In this document: positions 16,194-25,244 of the stretch, piece after piece
Numbering within the stretch: the first letter of the stretch is position 1
Layout: each line of letters begins with the position of its first letter
NCBI GenBank assembly: GCA_024409235.1
Contig: JAKSUA010000027.1
Coordinates: 1-35,955 of the forward strand
From: Bacteroidales bacterium
GTDB lineage: Bacteria > Bacteroidota > Bacteroidia > Bacteroidales > UBA1715
Length of the DNA stretch: 35,955 nucleotides
Direction: 5' to 3'
Translations under genes and position numbers: made by a program
The notes under the pieces: model-generated
The model's input: the letters and a program-made list of their open reading frames with translations, nothing else
Database searches by the model: none
Told to the model about the DNA's origin: nothing

Positions 16194-17852
16194 TTACGGT
16201 AAAACAATCTCCAACAAAGAATTCAACATATACAAACTGTTTTGAGTTGTATCTTGAAATTCAACAACAAAAGATCCTTTATACGAATCTGTCATAATGA
16301 ATTCTGCGGATTTCACTATAGATGAATACGATTCCAACAAAGGAAGAGCATCCATTTTACTAAAATATTCCTTTGCTGTGGACGGATAATTTCGCACCGA
16401 AAAGTCCATGTACTGATACGAAGCATTTCCCTGAGCGTTTTCTACCAACTGATTAACAGTTTTTCCTACAGCGCAACTTACCGTGTATTTTCCTGCAACA
16501 GTATTTCGTGCATATTCTTTATCGGTAGTTATTACAAAATATTCGTTTTTACATACCACAAACGCTGGGAAGCCCATGATTTTTGAGAAATCATACAAAC
16601 CAGGTTCTAGCTGTTCGCAGATTTCTGTAGAAATATGACTAAGCACATTATTTGGAACAACAGCATTATTCAACAAACAAGCAATTGCCAAATGAGGGAA
16701 CGTTGTTTTCTGATCATTTTGCAGATGTTTCCACAACATTGTTGAACCTCGGTATTCATACTTCTGAACAAATTCAAACATACGGACATTTTCCAAAGTA
16801 ATATCATACAAAGAAAAAACACAATCTCCCGTAAATGACTTCGCAAAATCATCAAGCGTCAAATCCAATTTTGAAAGTTCTTTTTCTGCATAGTCACAAT
16901 AGTCAGAACCTTTCAATTGTTCCAAGAAACTCATCGGATCAATTGCCACCGTAGCAAACCACAAGGTATTTTGAGGAAGTATATTACAAACTTTTTTATT
17001 GTAATCTTTTGTTGTGAAATTATTCTTACGCCAATACCGTTTAAAGGCACGGCTTGGAGTACAAGACATTGAAACATTTATATTTGAATCAAAATCAAAA
17101 TTTATATGAATAAAATTATCCTTCAAAACATCAAGAGGCACATTTTTCAACGTCAATAATTTTGGTAATTCTGAATACCACAACATATAATAGTCAATCA
17201 TTTCCGTTGTAGAAAACCATACATTCACGTCTTTTTTACTTTCAAGAAAATCAACGAAATCACTATTTTCTGCCAAAGTTTTCTTTGAAGATGAGAAGAT
17301 ATCGTTTACACATTCAGTAATACCTTTGGTATGAATTGTAGAACAGCCGAACACAGCAATTTCGCCATTATAGGCAACCCACGAAAACCTGTCGTTTCTA
17401 TTTATATAACAAACACCATTTTCAACACCATCTAATACTTTATAATTCTCGCTTAAAACTGAACGTATATATGAAGAAAATTTCGCAGTATCGTCCAACA
17501 TTACCGACATGCATTTGTACGCATTTTTGAACTCCATTGAAGGCAACAAATATGCCATCACATCGTTGTTCAAATTCATGCCAGTTTTTTCTGTTTCAGT
17601 AAAAATTGAATGTACTGCAACATCAAATGTTTCATTTGAGAAACCATAACTTTCAAAATACTTCAACAGCTTCTCCGCCGAAGTAGCTCCTTTTGCATCA
17701 GTTTTCTTGAATACAGAAGCAGCATCCACAACAATTACCGATGCGGCATTCTTAGGAATATATTCTACCTGTTTTGGAGCTTTTGTACAAGCTGAGAAAA
17801 AAGCAAGAACAAATAGAAAAAACAAAAAGAAACGAATGGTACCTGATTTCAT
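16194..17852 (-). CDS. Lipoprotein, resembling DUF4836-type proteins
   Basis: A 552-residue lipoprotein of unknown function. The signal peptide ends FFSAC with Cys22. Directly after it comes YIPKNAASVIVVDAASVFKK, a motif I associate from memory with the DUF4836 group of Bacteroidota lipoproteins (Y.P..A..VV..D...). The rest is a mix of alternating beta and helical segments with no catalytic motif. It is the first gene of the unit with the thioesterase and acyl-CoA ligase, 14 nt upstream of the thioesterase. The link to lipid metabolism is inferred only from position. Confidence 0.7.
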   Translation of the reverse strand: MKSGTIRFFLFFLFVLAFFSACTKAPKQVEYIPKNAASVIVVDAASVFKKTDAKGATSAEKLLKYFESYGFSNETFDVAVHSIFTETEKTGMNLNNDVMAYLLPSMEFKNAYKCMSVMLDDTAKFSSYIRSVLSENYKVLDGVENGVCYINRNDRFSWVAYNGEIAVFGCSTIHTKGITECVNDIFSSSKKTLAENSDFVDFLESKKDVNVWFSTTEMIDYYMLWYSELPKLLTLKNVPLDVLKDNFIHINFDFDSNINVSMSCTPSRAFKRYWRKNNFTTKDYNKKVCNILPQNTLWFATVAIDPMSFLEQLKGSDYCDYAEKELSKLDLTLDDFAKSFTGDCVFSLYDITLENVRMFEFVQKYEYRGSTMLWKHLQNDQKTTFPHLAIACLLNNAVVPNNVLSHISTEICEQLEPGLYDFSKIMGFPAFVVCKNEYFVITTDKEYARNTVAGKYTVSCAVGKTVNQLVENAQGNASYQYMDFSVRNYPSTAKEYFSKMDALPLLESYSSIVKSAEFIMTDSYKGSFVVEFQDTTQNSLYMLNSLLEIVLP

Positions 17853-18154
17853 TTATTAGATATTTTCACAAATGTAGGAAAAAGAGACTTATTTTCAATA
17901 AAACAAAACCATTCATTTTTAATACACCATTTTATTTTTATTTTTTCCTGCAAAAAATCATAGAATTTCCACAATTTTACAAAATGACTAAATCAATTTT
18001 CTAATAGGCTAAGTCTTATTTGGGAAAACATTTGACAAAAGCACCGTTCTTTATTTCATCACAAGAAAATTGACAGGAATCCCCTATTTTACATCAAAAC
18101 TTCACCGTTTTTCTTAAAAATTCACTATTTTCGTAAGCGATAAGTTTTTTCAAC
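17853..18154. other. 302-bp divergent intergenic region
   Basis: This region separates the minus-strand lipoprotein gene from the plus-strand PPDK-like gene. It holds the minus promoter at 17869-17899 and a weak plus candidate -7 box TATTTTCG at 18126-18133 with no matching -33 element. No RNA gene, riboswitch or coding remnant was recognised. Confidence 0.6.
17869..17899 (-). promoter_or_regulatory. Promoter of the lipoprotein/thioesterase/acyl-CoA ligase unit
   Basis: On the minus strand ATTG (17896-17899), 19 nt, then TACATTTG (17869-17876), a perfect TAnnTTTG. The predicted start is about 10 nt before the ATG at 17852. Confidence 0.5.
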
Positions 18155-21100
18155 ATGCATACACTACTTCAAAAAATCATCGAAATTGGGAAAAAAGGAA
18201 AATCTGTGCACATTATGCTACCAGAAATATGCAACTGTGTATCATCATTTTCCGATGTAATTGGAGTTCTTATTTCCTACAACGACATTAACTATTACAG
18301 TTCACATTTCACCATCAGTAAAAACGTTCAAAATCAAGAACTGAAAATTGGCGATAAAATAGTTGGAAACTTTTCAATTTACTACAAAGAAAACTGTACT
18401 CAAATTGACGAAGCAGAAATTTTCTGTGCTTCAACAATTATAACTGGCTTTATTTCCGAAAACCAATTTTCCAACATCAGTGCCAACTACAAGAAACGTA
18501 CTCAGGAACTTGAAGCCATACGCAAAGCAAAAGAAATCATTAATTCCGGTCTTCCTACAGAACGTGTTTTACAGGACATCTGCGATATGTTGCCCAAATA
18601 CTGGCAATTTGCCGAATGTGCATGTTGCAGAATTACTTTTGACAACGCCAAATATATGTCGCACGGATTCATTGAGTCCACATGTTCAATGAAAGATTCT
18701 TTTGTAACTTTTGACAACACAACCGGAACGATAGAAATCTTTTACACAAAAGACGATTATATTGATACAGAAAACCTTTTCTTATCAGAAGAAAAAGAAT
18801 TAGTCAACACTATCGGACATCTTTTATGCCGTCATATCAACGACAATAAAGGACGACTTCTGTCAAACAATCCGATATTAAACAACAATCCGACAAGCAA
18901 AGACGGTATTTTTAGAGAATCACTTATTCAGAGTGATAAACCGTTACAGAAACTTCTGAATGAGCAAACGTTAGACAAGTACATTTACTTGGATATGATG
19001 AAACACAAAGTTTCACAAATCCTATTTGTCGCAACGATGTACGATGCTTTCAACCTTGAAAAAGACGATAGTTTCTTCGAGAAATTCATGGGACCGATTT
19101 ATCAATACAGCATATTTTCGTTACCAAGGATTATCGGGGTTTCATCGCATAAGCAGGCACTCGATTTGCTAAAAACAATGCATTTCGACCTTGTAATTCT
19201 TATGGTTGGAGCCGATGTTCAGAAACCGTTGTCATTAAGTGCAGAAATCAGAAAAATCACACAAGACGTTCCTGTCTATCTGCTACTTAATCCAAGATCG
19301 AATATTGCATATTTTGAAGACCTGGTTGCAAAAACAACCTTGTTCAACAAAATTTTTATATGGAGCGGTGACTCACAGATTTTCTTTGCAATGGTAAAAT
19401 CCCTTGAGGATCATGCAAATGTTGAAAACGACACGAAAATCGGTTTGGTAAGAACCATGCTTCTTATAGAAGACTCGACTCAATATTATTCAAAATATCT
19501 TCCGATTATTTTCTCCGTATTATTTGACCAGGTCGGAGAACAAATATCAGACTATGAGTCGAATGAATTGGAAAAACTTTCAAAAATACGCTCTCGTCCG
19601 AAACTACTTTGGGCTAGAAACTACGAGGAAGCAACATTCCTTTTCAACAAATACAAAGACTTCATGACCTGCGTCATTTCCGACATGGAATTTGAAAGAA
19701 ACGGAGTTTTGGACAAAGAAGCAGGAATGGCTTTTATGGGACATGTACGTGATTATAACGTAAACATGCCTATTTTGATTCAATCTTCAGAATTAAAGTA
19801 TGCACAATACGCAAAAGAAATACACGCAAAGTTTGTCAACAAGAAATCCGATATGCTTCTTGATAAAATCAAGAAATTCGTGATGCATAATTTCGGTTAC
19901 GGAGACTTTATTTTCAGAAACGGTAAAGGCGAACCGATTGCAAAAGCTAAAAATCTCCGTGAATTTGAAATGTTGTTACGTACTATCCCTGACGATTCAT
20001 TAAAATACCATGCGGACCAGAACCAGTTCTCAATTTGGTTAATGGGCCGTGGAGAAATTGAGCTAGCAAAACAACTCAACCCCGTAAATCTTTCAGATTT
20101 AAACAACGATGTTTCCAAGCTTCGTGAAATGAACAACGTTATTCTTGATGAATACCGTCAAACTAAAAAAAGAGGTAAAATTCTTTCTTTTGAGGAAACT
20201 GCCGTACTTGATGAAAAAAACGTTGTTTCACTTGCCGCCGGATCGCTTGGCGGAAAAGGACGAGGATTAGCATTTGTCAATACTCTTATCAACAACATTG
20301 ACTTGAATCCGTATGCCGACCAAATGGCAATACGTACTCCAAAAACTGCAGTTATTGGTACCGAAGAGTTTGAGTTTTTCATTAAACATAATTTTGCTGG
20401 GAGAAATTTATTTGCCAAAGATTTATCCGACGAACAAATAAAAGAAATGTTCCTTGCGGGAAAACTTTCCGAAGACTTGCAGAGAAAGTTAGTTATATTG
20501 CTGGAACAAATTTCAAAACCACTTGCGGTGCGTTCGTCAAGTATATTCGAAGATTCTGCAACACAACCTCTTGCTGGTGTTTTCAGTACATATATTATTC
20601 CGAACAACAACAGCGACATCTCAAGGCGCCTCAAGGATTTAGAAACTGCAATAAAACTTGTTTATGCATCAGTATATAGCACACAGGTTAAAGATTTCTA
20701 TAAATCAACAAGCCATAAAATTGAAGAAGAAAAAATGGCAATTGTGATTCAGGAAGTTGTAGGCGAATACTACGATCAATATTTTTATCCGCATATTTGT
20801 GGTGTTGCACAGTCATACAATTATTACCCTATTGCTCACATGAAGCCAGAAGAAGGGTTTGCTGTATGTGCCGTCGGTCTTGGATTTTATATTGTTGACG
20901 GAGGAAATGCATACCGTTTTTCACCTCACTATCCCAAAGTAGATATTCTCAGTACAAAGGACCAAATAAAATCATCTCAGACACATTTTTACGCAGTAGA
21001 TTTCACAAAAGAAAATGTTGATTTCAAACGTGACGGAGAACACGCCGCACTAACACTTCTGCCTATTTCCGAAGCCGAAAAGCACAAAACATTAAAACAC

Positions 21101-21913
21101 TGTGCTTCTACATATAATTACGAAAACGACAGAATCGAACCAGGAGTTTCAGGCTACGGTCCAAGAATTATCAATTTCGCAAACATTCTAAAATACAACT
21201 ATGCACCTCTTGCTGAAATCCTTACATTAATCCTAAACACTGTACAGGAAGCAATGGGTACACCTGTTGAAATAGAATTTGCCGTTGACTTAAACGAAAA
21301 CGAAGACGGAGTTCCATCTTTCTATCTGCTTCAAATTAAACCACTTACAGGAAGCTTAATAACAGAAAACGCGTTCCCTGAAGTTCTTAAAAATGCACCT
21401 CAACTATTACACACAACGTCATGTATGGGAAATGGTTTCATTGAAAATATTTGTGATGTTGTTTATATAGACCTTGAAAAATTCGACAAACTACGAACCC
21501 TTGAAATGGTTGCAGAAATCGAAAAAATCAACAAACAAATGGTTGAGAAAGGAAGAAAATATCTCCTTATAGGACCTGGACGCTGGGGAACAAGCGACAG
21601 ATTTCTTGGCATTCCAGTTTTATGGTCGCAGATATCAAATGCAAAAGTCATTGTAGAAATTAGTCTTTCTAACTTCCCACTTGACGCATCCTTAGGTTCA
21701 CATTTCTTCCATAATATTTCTACAATGAACATCGGCTACTTTGCCATTGAACATGTTAATTCAGAGAACTATATCAACTGGGATATATTAAAACGCCAGA
21801 AAGTTGTGGAACAGACTGAATTTTTTGTTCATGTGCAATTTGAAAAAAATCTTTGCGTTTATATGCAAGGAAAAGACAGAACTGCTACTATCTTTGTAAA
21901 CGAATCGGAATAG
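18155..21913 (+). CDS. PPDK/PEP-synthase-type ATP-binding protein with GAF-like and receiver domains
   Basis: A 1252-residue cytoplasmic protein. In order: two GAF-like sensor modules (about 1-105 and 135-228) joined by a short coil; a degenerate receiver-like segment (about 288-400); and a second receiver domain that keeps the acidic pair Glu439-Asp440, the phospho-acceptor candidate Asp510 (VISDMEF) and Lys563/564. A linker with GYGDFIFR follows, then a PPDK_N ATP-binding domain with GSLGGKGRG at 696-704 and the VRSSSIFED motif with Arg793. The C-terminus ends with a conserved-looking block LIGPGRWGTSDR near 1140. The swivelling phosphohistidine domain (GG.TSH) and the PEP/pyruvate barrel are absent, so it cannot be a normal PEP synthase. 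It is the first gene of the operon, 3 nt upstream of the LuxR-type regulator. Confidence 0.8.
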   Translation: MHTLLQKIIEIGKKGKSVHIMLPEICNCVSSFSDVIGVLISYNDINYYSSHFTISKNVQNQELKIGDKIVGNFSIYYKENCTQIDEAEIFCASTIITGFISENQFSNISANYKKRTQELEAIRKAKEIINSGLPTERVLQDICDMLPKYWQFAECACCRITFDNAKYMSHGFIESTCSMKDSFVTFDNTTGTIEIFYTKDDYIDTENLFLSEEKELVNTIGHLLCRHINDNKGRLLSNNPILNNNPTSKDGIFRESLIQSDKPLQKLLNEQTLDKYIYLDMMKHKVSQILFVATMYDAFNLEKDDSFFEKFMGPIYQYSIFSLPRIIGVSSHKQALDLLKTMHFDLVILMVGADVQKPLSLSAEIRKITQDVPVYLLLNPRSNIAYFEDLVAKTTLFNKIFIWSGDSQIFFAMVKSLEDHANVENDTKIGLVRTMLLIEDSTQYYSKYLPIIFSVLFDQVGEQISDYESNELEKLSKIRSRPKLLWARNYEEATFLFNKYKDFMTCVISDMEFERNGVLDKEAGMAFMGHVRDYNVNMPILIQSSELKYAQYAKEIHAKFVNKKSDMLLDKIKKFVMHNFGYGDFIFRNGKGEPIAKAKNLREFEMLLRTIPDDSLKYHADQNQFSIWLMGRGEIELAKQLNPVNLSDLNNDVSKLREMNNVILDEYRQTKKRGKILSFEETAVLDEKNVVSLAAGSLGGKGRGLAFVNTLINNIDLNPYADQMAIRTPKTAVIGTEEFEFFIKHNFAGRNLFAKDLSDEQIKEMFLAGKLSEDLQRKLVILLEQISKPLAVRSSSIFEDSATQPLAGVFSTYIIPNNNSDISRRLKDLETAIKLVYASVYSTQVKDFYKSTSHKIEEEKMAIVIQEVVGEYYDQYFYPHICGVAQSYNYYPIAHMKPEEGFAVCAVGLGFYIVDGGNAYRFSPHYPKVDILSTKDQIKSSQTHFYAVDFTKENVDFKRDGEHAALTLLPISEAEKHKTLKHCASTYNYENDRIEPGVSGYGPRIINFANILKYNYAPLAEILTLILNTVQEAMGTPVEIEFAVDLNENEDGVPSFYLLQIKPLTGSLITENAFPEVLKNAPQLLHTTSCMGNGFIENICDVVYIDLEKFDKLRTLEMVAEIEKINKQMVEKGRKYLLIGPGRWGTSDRFLGIPVLWSQISNAKVIVEISLSNFPLDASLGSHFFHNISTMNIGYFAIEHVNSENYINWDILKRQKVVEQTEFFVHVQFEKNLCVYMQGKDRTATIFVNESE

Positions 21914-21916
21914 AAA

Positions 21917-22570
21917 ATGATAAACGTTATTATACTTGGAATACATTATCTGCAAGCAGAAAGCATTGCTATGATGATTGAGTCTAATCAAGACTTCAAA
22001 ATTATTGATATTCAAACTCGTACAAAGGATTTTCTTCAAAAACATTATGATGAACCTATTCATATTGTTATAAAAAACATCCCTAAAATCACCGATGCAG
22101 ATATTGCAGATGTTGAAGAAATACAAAAAATCTATTCTCGAGCTAAAGTGCTTATTATTTCGTATTCCGAGAACGAAGAAACTATTTTCAACATCATAAA
22201 AGTTGGTGCAAAGGGATTTTTGTCTCACGACGCTACAAGTCAAGACTTGTTCGAAGCAATTTATTCCCTTAGAAATGGTTATGACTATTTCAGTAAATGC
22301 ATCACAAACATTTTGCTAAACCGATACGTTTCTTCTATTCAGAACAACGAAAAACCTGATAATGAAGAGATTGAAAAACTCAGTTCAAGAGAAATTGAGA
22401 TTTTATCTCTTTGGGGAAACAGTTATACAAACCCGGAAATTGCCGATTCTCTGCATATTAGCATACGTACAGTTGAAACACACAAAACGCACATTATGCA
22501 GAAACTTAATTTAAAGACGCAAGTTGACCTTATCAAATATGCCATAAAAAACAACATTATTGATTTATAA
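21917..22570 (+). CDS. LuxR-type response regulator with degenerate receiver domain
   Basis: A 217-residue NarL/FixJ-type regulator. The C-terminal HTH (LSSREIEILSLWGNSYTNPEIADSL, then SIRTVETHKTHIMQKL) is intact at about 151-200. The receiver half has the expected fold pattern, but its phosphorylation site is lost. The acidic pair is Gly8-Ile9, the acceptor Asp is Asn54 (IVIKNIP) and the conserved Lys is His104 (FLSHDA). It should bind DNA without classical phosphorylation, perhaps controlled by protein contact. It lies 3 nt after the PPDK-like gene and its stop shares one base with the start of the FAD oxidoreductase (TAATG). The upstream protein's receiver is a candidate partner. Confidence 0.85.
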   Translation: MINVIILGIHYLQAESIAMMIESNQDFKIIDIQTRTKDFLQKHYDEPIHIVIKNIPKITDADIADVEEIQKIYSRAKVLIISYSENEETIFNIIKVGAKGFLSHDATSQDLFEAIYSLRNGYDYFSKCITNILLNRYVSSIQNNEKPDNEEIEKLSSREIEILSLWGNSYTNPEIADSLHISIRTVETHKTHIMQKLNLKTQVDLIKYAIKNNIIDL

Positions 22571-24066
22571 TGCCTGGTAAATACGATATTGTTATCATTG
22601 GAAGCGGCCTTGGAGGACTTGTTTGTGGTTACATTTTATCAAAAAAAGGATTTAAAGTAGCCATTCTAGAGAAAAATGCACAAATTGGAGGATGTCTGCA
22701 AACATTCAAACGCGGAGGAGTCAAATTTGACACCGGAATGCATTATATCGGAAGCATGGAGGAAGGGCAAATCCTTCATCGTTTCTGGAAATATTTTGGC
22801 CTTACCGAAACTGTTCCCCTTCAACGACTTAATGACGACGGTTTTGATGTTATTTCTCTTAACGGTACACAATACAAATATGCTTCGGGATATGACAATT
22901 TTATAAACACACTGGCGAAACAATTTCCAAATAACACAAAAGATTTAGAAAAATACATCAAAAATATTCGAGATATAGCAGACGCATCGCCGCTGTACAA
23001 CTTGCGAAAAATTCAAAACAACGTCTTTCTTGAACCCGATTATATAAAAACAAGTATAAACGATTTTATTGCAAAAGCAACAGATAATCCGGTACTACAG
23101 AATGTTTTAGCAGGAAATCTACCATTATATGCGGGTGTAAAAGACAAAACACCAACATACATACACGCACTTATCACCAACTTTTACATACAAAGTGCAT
23201 ACAGAATTATTGGAGGCAGCGATCAAATAGCACAATCACTTGCAACATCCATTAAAAAATTTGGAGGAGAAATCTTTACAAATGCAGAAGTAAACAGATG
23301 TATCTGTAATGATGAAAAAGTTACTGCTGTAGAACTTAAAAATGGTAATACTGTTGAGGCTAAATATTTTATCTCAAACATTCATCCACAAGTATTGTTA
23401 GAAAAAATTGAATCCAATTTAATACGAAAAGCATATAGAATTAGAATAAACGGATTGCAGAATACAATTTCAAATTTTTCTGTTTACATAAAATTCAAAC
23501 CTAACACAACCCCATATCTGAATTACAATTACTATTATTACAAAAATTCAGATGTTTGGGCAGGAAACGACTATAATCCAGAAAAATGGCCGGAACAATT
23601 TCTTTTTATGCACCAGTGTAAAGAGAAAAACCAGCAATTTGCAGAAAGTGCGGAACTTATTGGTTACATGCATTATAATGAAGTTGAAAAATGGGCTAAT
23701 ACCACAGTTGGTCATAGAGGTGAGAGCTACGAAACTTTCAAGAAATACAAAGCAGAACGAATGCTCCAGGAACTTGAACTATCTTTTCCTGGTATCAACA
23801 GCTGCATAGAATCTTTTTATACCTCTACCCCACTTACATACGAAAATTACACAAACACAAAGAATGGTTCCATGTATGGAATCATACGTGACAAAAATTT
23901 TCCAACACAAACATTAGTTTCCCAAAGAACAAAAATTCCGAATCTTTTTATGACAGGACAAAACATTAATTCTCACGGAATTTTAGGAGTAACAATCGGT
24001 GCCGTAATCACCTGTGCTGAGTTTTTAGGATTAAATGAAATAATTCAAGAATTTTACGAATCATAA
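22570..24066 (+). CDS. FAD-dependent oxidoreductase of the CrtI/carotenoid isomerase/retinol saturase type
   Basis: A 498-residue flavoprotein. The Rossmann signature is at 9-37 (IGSGLGGLVCGYILS ... AILEKNAQIGG), followed by the CrtI-like GVKFDTGMHYIG. The C-terminus has LFMTGQNINSHGILGVTIGAVITCAE, the FAD-binding end typical of phytoene desaturase, carotenoid isomerase and all-trans-retinol 13,14-reductase-like enzymes. The substrate is probably a hydrophobic polyene or lipid, but no carotenoid gene lies near it. It starts at the base that ends the regulator stop codon. It lies 16 nt upstream of the cupin gene. Confidence 0.85.
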   Translation: MPGKYDIVIIGSGLGGLVCGYILSKKGFKVAILEKNAQIGGCLQTFKRGGVKFDTGMHYIGSMEEGQILHRFWKYFGLTETVPLQRLNDDGFDVISLNGTQYKYASGYDNFINTLAKQFPNNTKDLEKYIKNIRDIADASPLYNLRKIQNNVFLEPDYIKTSINDFIAKATDNPVLQNVLAGNLPLYAGVKDKTPTYIHALITNFYIQSAYRIIGGSDQIAQSLATSIKKFGGEIFTNAEVNRCICNDEKVTAVELKNGNTVEAKYFISNIHPQVLLEKIESNLIRKAYRIRINGLQNTISNFSVYIKFKPNTTPYLNYNYYYYKNSDVWAGNDYNPEKWPEQFLFMHQCKEKNQQFAESAELIGYMHYNEVEKWANTTVGHRGESYETFKKYKAERMLQELELSFPGINSCIESFYTSTPLTYENYTNTKNGSMYGIIRDKNFPTQTLVSQRTKIPNLFMTGQNINSHGILGVTIGAVITCAEFLGLNEIIQEFYES

Positions 24067-24082
24067 TAATAAATATAAAGCT

Positions 24083-24415
24083 ATGAATATTAATTTTAAT
24101 GACATCAAAGTTGAGGATCTTGCAAATTTTAAAGGTGGTGAAAAATCTGCTAAAATGCAGTTCTTTGTTGACGAAAACAATAGAATCCTACGAGGTTGTC
24201 TTATTCCCGGAGCATCAATAGGTTTACACACACATACGACCAATTCTGAAATCATGTACATTCTTCAAGGCTCGGGAAAAGTTCTTTACGATGGTGAATA
24301 TTCAGAAGTTCACGTTGGAGACGTACACTATTGTCCTAAAGGTCATGAACATAGTTTAATTAATTCCGGAAAAGAGGACTTAATCTTCTTTGCTGTTGTT
24401 CCAGAACATAAGTAA
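24083..24415 (+). CDS. Small cupin-domain protein
   Basis: A 110-residue single-domain cupin. The metal-binding motif 1 is G.HTHTTNSEIMYIL (His49, His51, Glu56) with G.G following, and motif 2 is GDVHYCPKGHEHSL with His90, so the three His and one Glu that bind the metal are present. Cupins of this size act as small-molecule binding proteins, isomerases or dioxygenases. Nothing here decides between them. It follows the FAD oxidoreductase by 16 nt and precedes the lipoprotein by 19 nt in the same direction, so it belongs to the same operon. Confidence 0.85.
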   Translation: MNINFNDIKVEDLANFKGGEKSAKMQFFVDENNRILRGCLIPGASIGLHTHTTNSEIMYILQGSGKVLYDGEYSEVHVGDVHYCPKGHEHSLINSGKEDLIFFAVVPEHK

Positions 24416-24434
24416 ACCATTAAACTTTTACATT

Positions 24435-25241
24435 ATGAAAAAGATGTTTTTATTCGCCACCATTATTTATGGCGGACTTTTTCTTTCCAGCTGTTCATCA
24501 ATGTACATTCCAAGTATGGCAAATGCACCATTACTTGGTGAACAAGGAGAAATACAAGGAGAACTTTCTCTAACAACCAATGCTGTTCAGCTTGGTGCTG
24601 ATTATGCTATTACAGAACACGTGGCAGTTATGGGAGAAACAAACATTTCCTATGGCAATTTCACTGATTCCTATGACATTTATACAAAAAAGAGTGAGTT
24701 CAACGAAGCAAACTCATTGAATTGGGGTAGATTCATTAACCGCTACTACGAAATTGGTGCAGGTTACTACAACATATGCAACTCTGAACATTTTAAATTA
24801 GAAGGATTCGGAGGACTTGGTTTTTGTCATGCAACAGACGAAAACAAACGGTCTGAAAAAGTAAGTTCCTATGATTCAAAATACACACTTCTTTTTGCAC
24901 AAGTCAATACAGGTTTTACATCAAAATATTTTGACGCCGGACTTGGTTTCAGAGTAGCACCAACATTCCATTCCTTTAAATGGGACGAAAACTATTATGA
25001 GGACGCTTCAAAGAACCATAACGGAACAGAACACTTCGCGATGTGGCATTTTGAGCCTCTTATCTTCATTCGTGCCGGTTATGACCATATAAAATTCACA
25101 GCAAAAGCAGGAATGTCGTTGCCATCTTATACACAAGCATACTATGACGCATATCACAACATACCTGGAATGCTTTATACAAAAGCAACGTTAATGCATT
25201 TCTCAATCGGAGCTTGCTTCACGTTTAATAACGCGAAATAA
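24435..25241 (+). CDS. Lipoprotein, probable beta-rich envelope protein (paralogue of 429-1199)
   Basis: A 268-residue lipoprotein. The start at 24435 (MKKMFLFATIIYGG) is chosen because it gives a normal lipoprotein signal with lipobox LFLSSC (Cys20). A longer open frame from 24390 would overlap the cupin end. The mature part has a Y.IG.GYY block near 114, GFGGLGF near 131, and a final strand LMHFSIGACF, the same layout as the lipoprotein at 429-1199. It is the last gene of the operon and ends 3 nt from the convergent symporter gene. Function is unknown. Confidence 0.75.
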   Translation: MKKMFLFATIIYGGLFLSSCSSMYIPSMANAPLLGEQGEIQGELSLTTNAVQLGADYAITEHVAVMGETNISYGNFTDSYDIYTKKSEFNEANSLNWGRFINRYYEIGAGYYNICNSEHFKLEGFGGLGFCHATDENKRSEKVSSYDSKYTLLFAQVNTGFTSKYFDAGLGFRVAPTFHSFKWDENYYEDASKNHNGTEHFAMWHFEPLIFIRAGYDHIKFTAKAGMSLPSYTQAYYDAYHNIPGMLYTKATLMHFSIGACFTFNNAK

Positions 25242-25244
25242 CGA

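Noticed and set aside
17853..18154. Riboswitch or small RNA in the 302-bp intergenic region
   Set aside because: No conserved riboswitch core, long stem or T-run terminator could be seen by eye.
20158..20634. 158-codon minus-strand open frame inside the PPDK-like gene
   Set aside because: It is opposite a well-conserved domain, has no recognisable family or start context, and is best explained as an antisense shadow.
22570..24066. Carotenoid biosynthesis gene cluster
   Set aside because: Only one CrtI-like protein is present, with no phytoene synthase or cyclase nearby. The substrate is left open.
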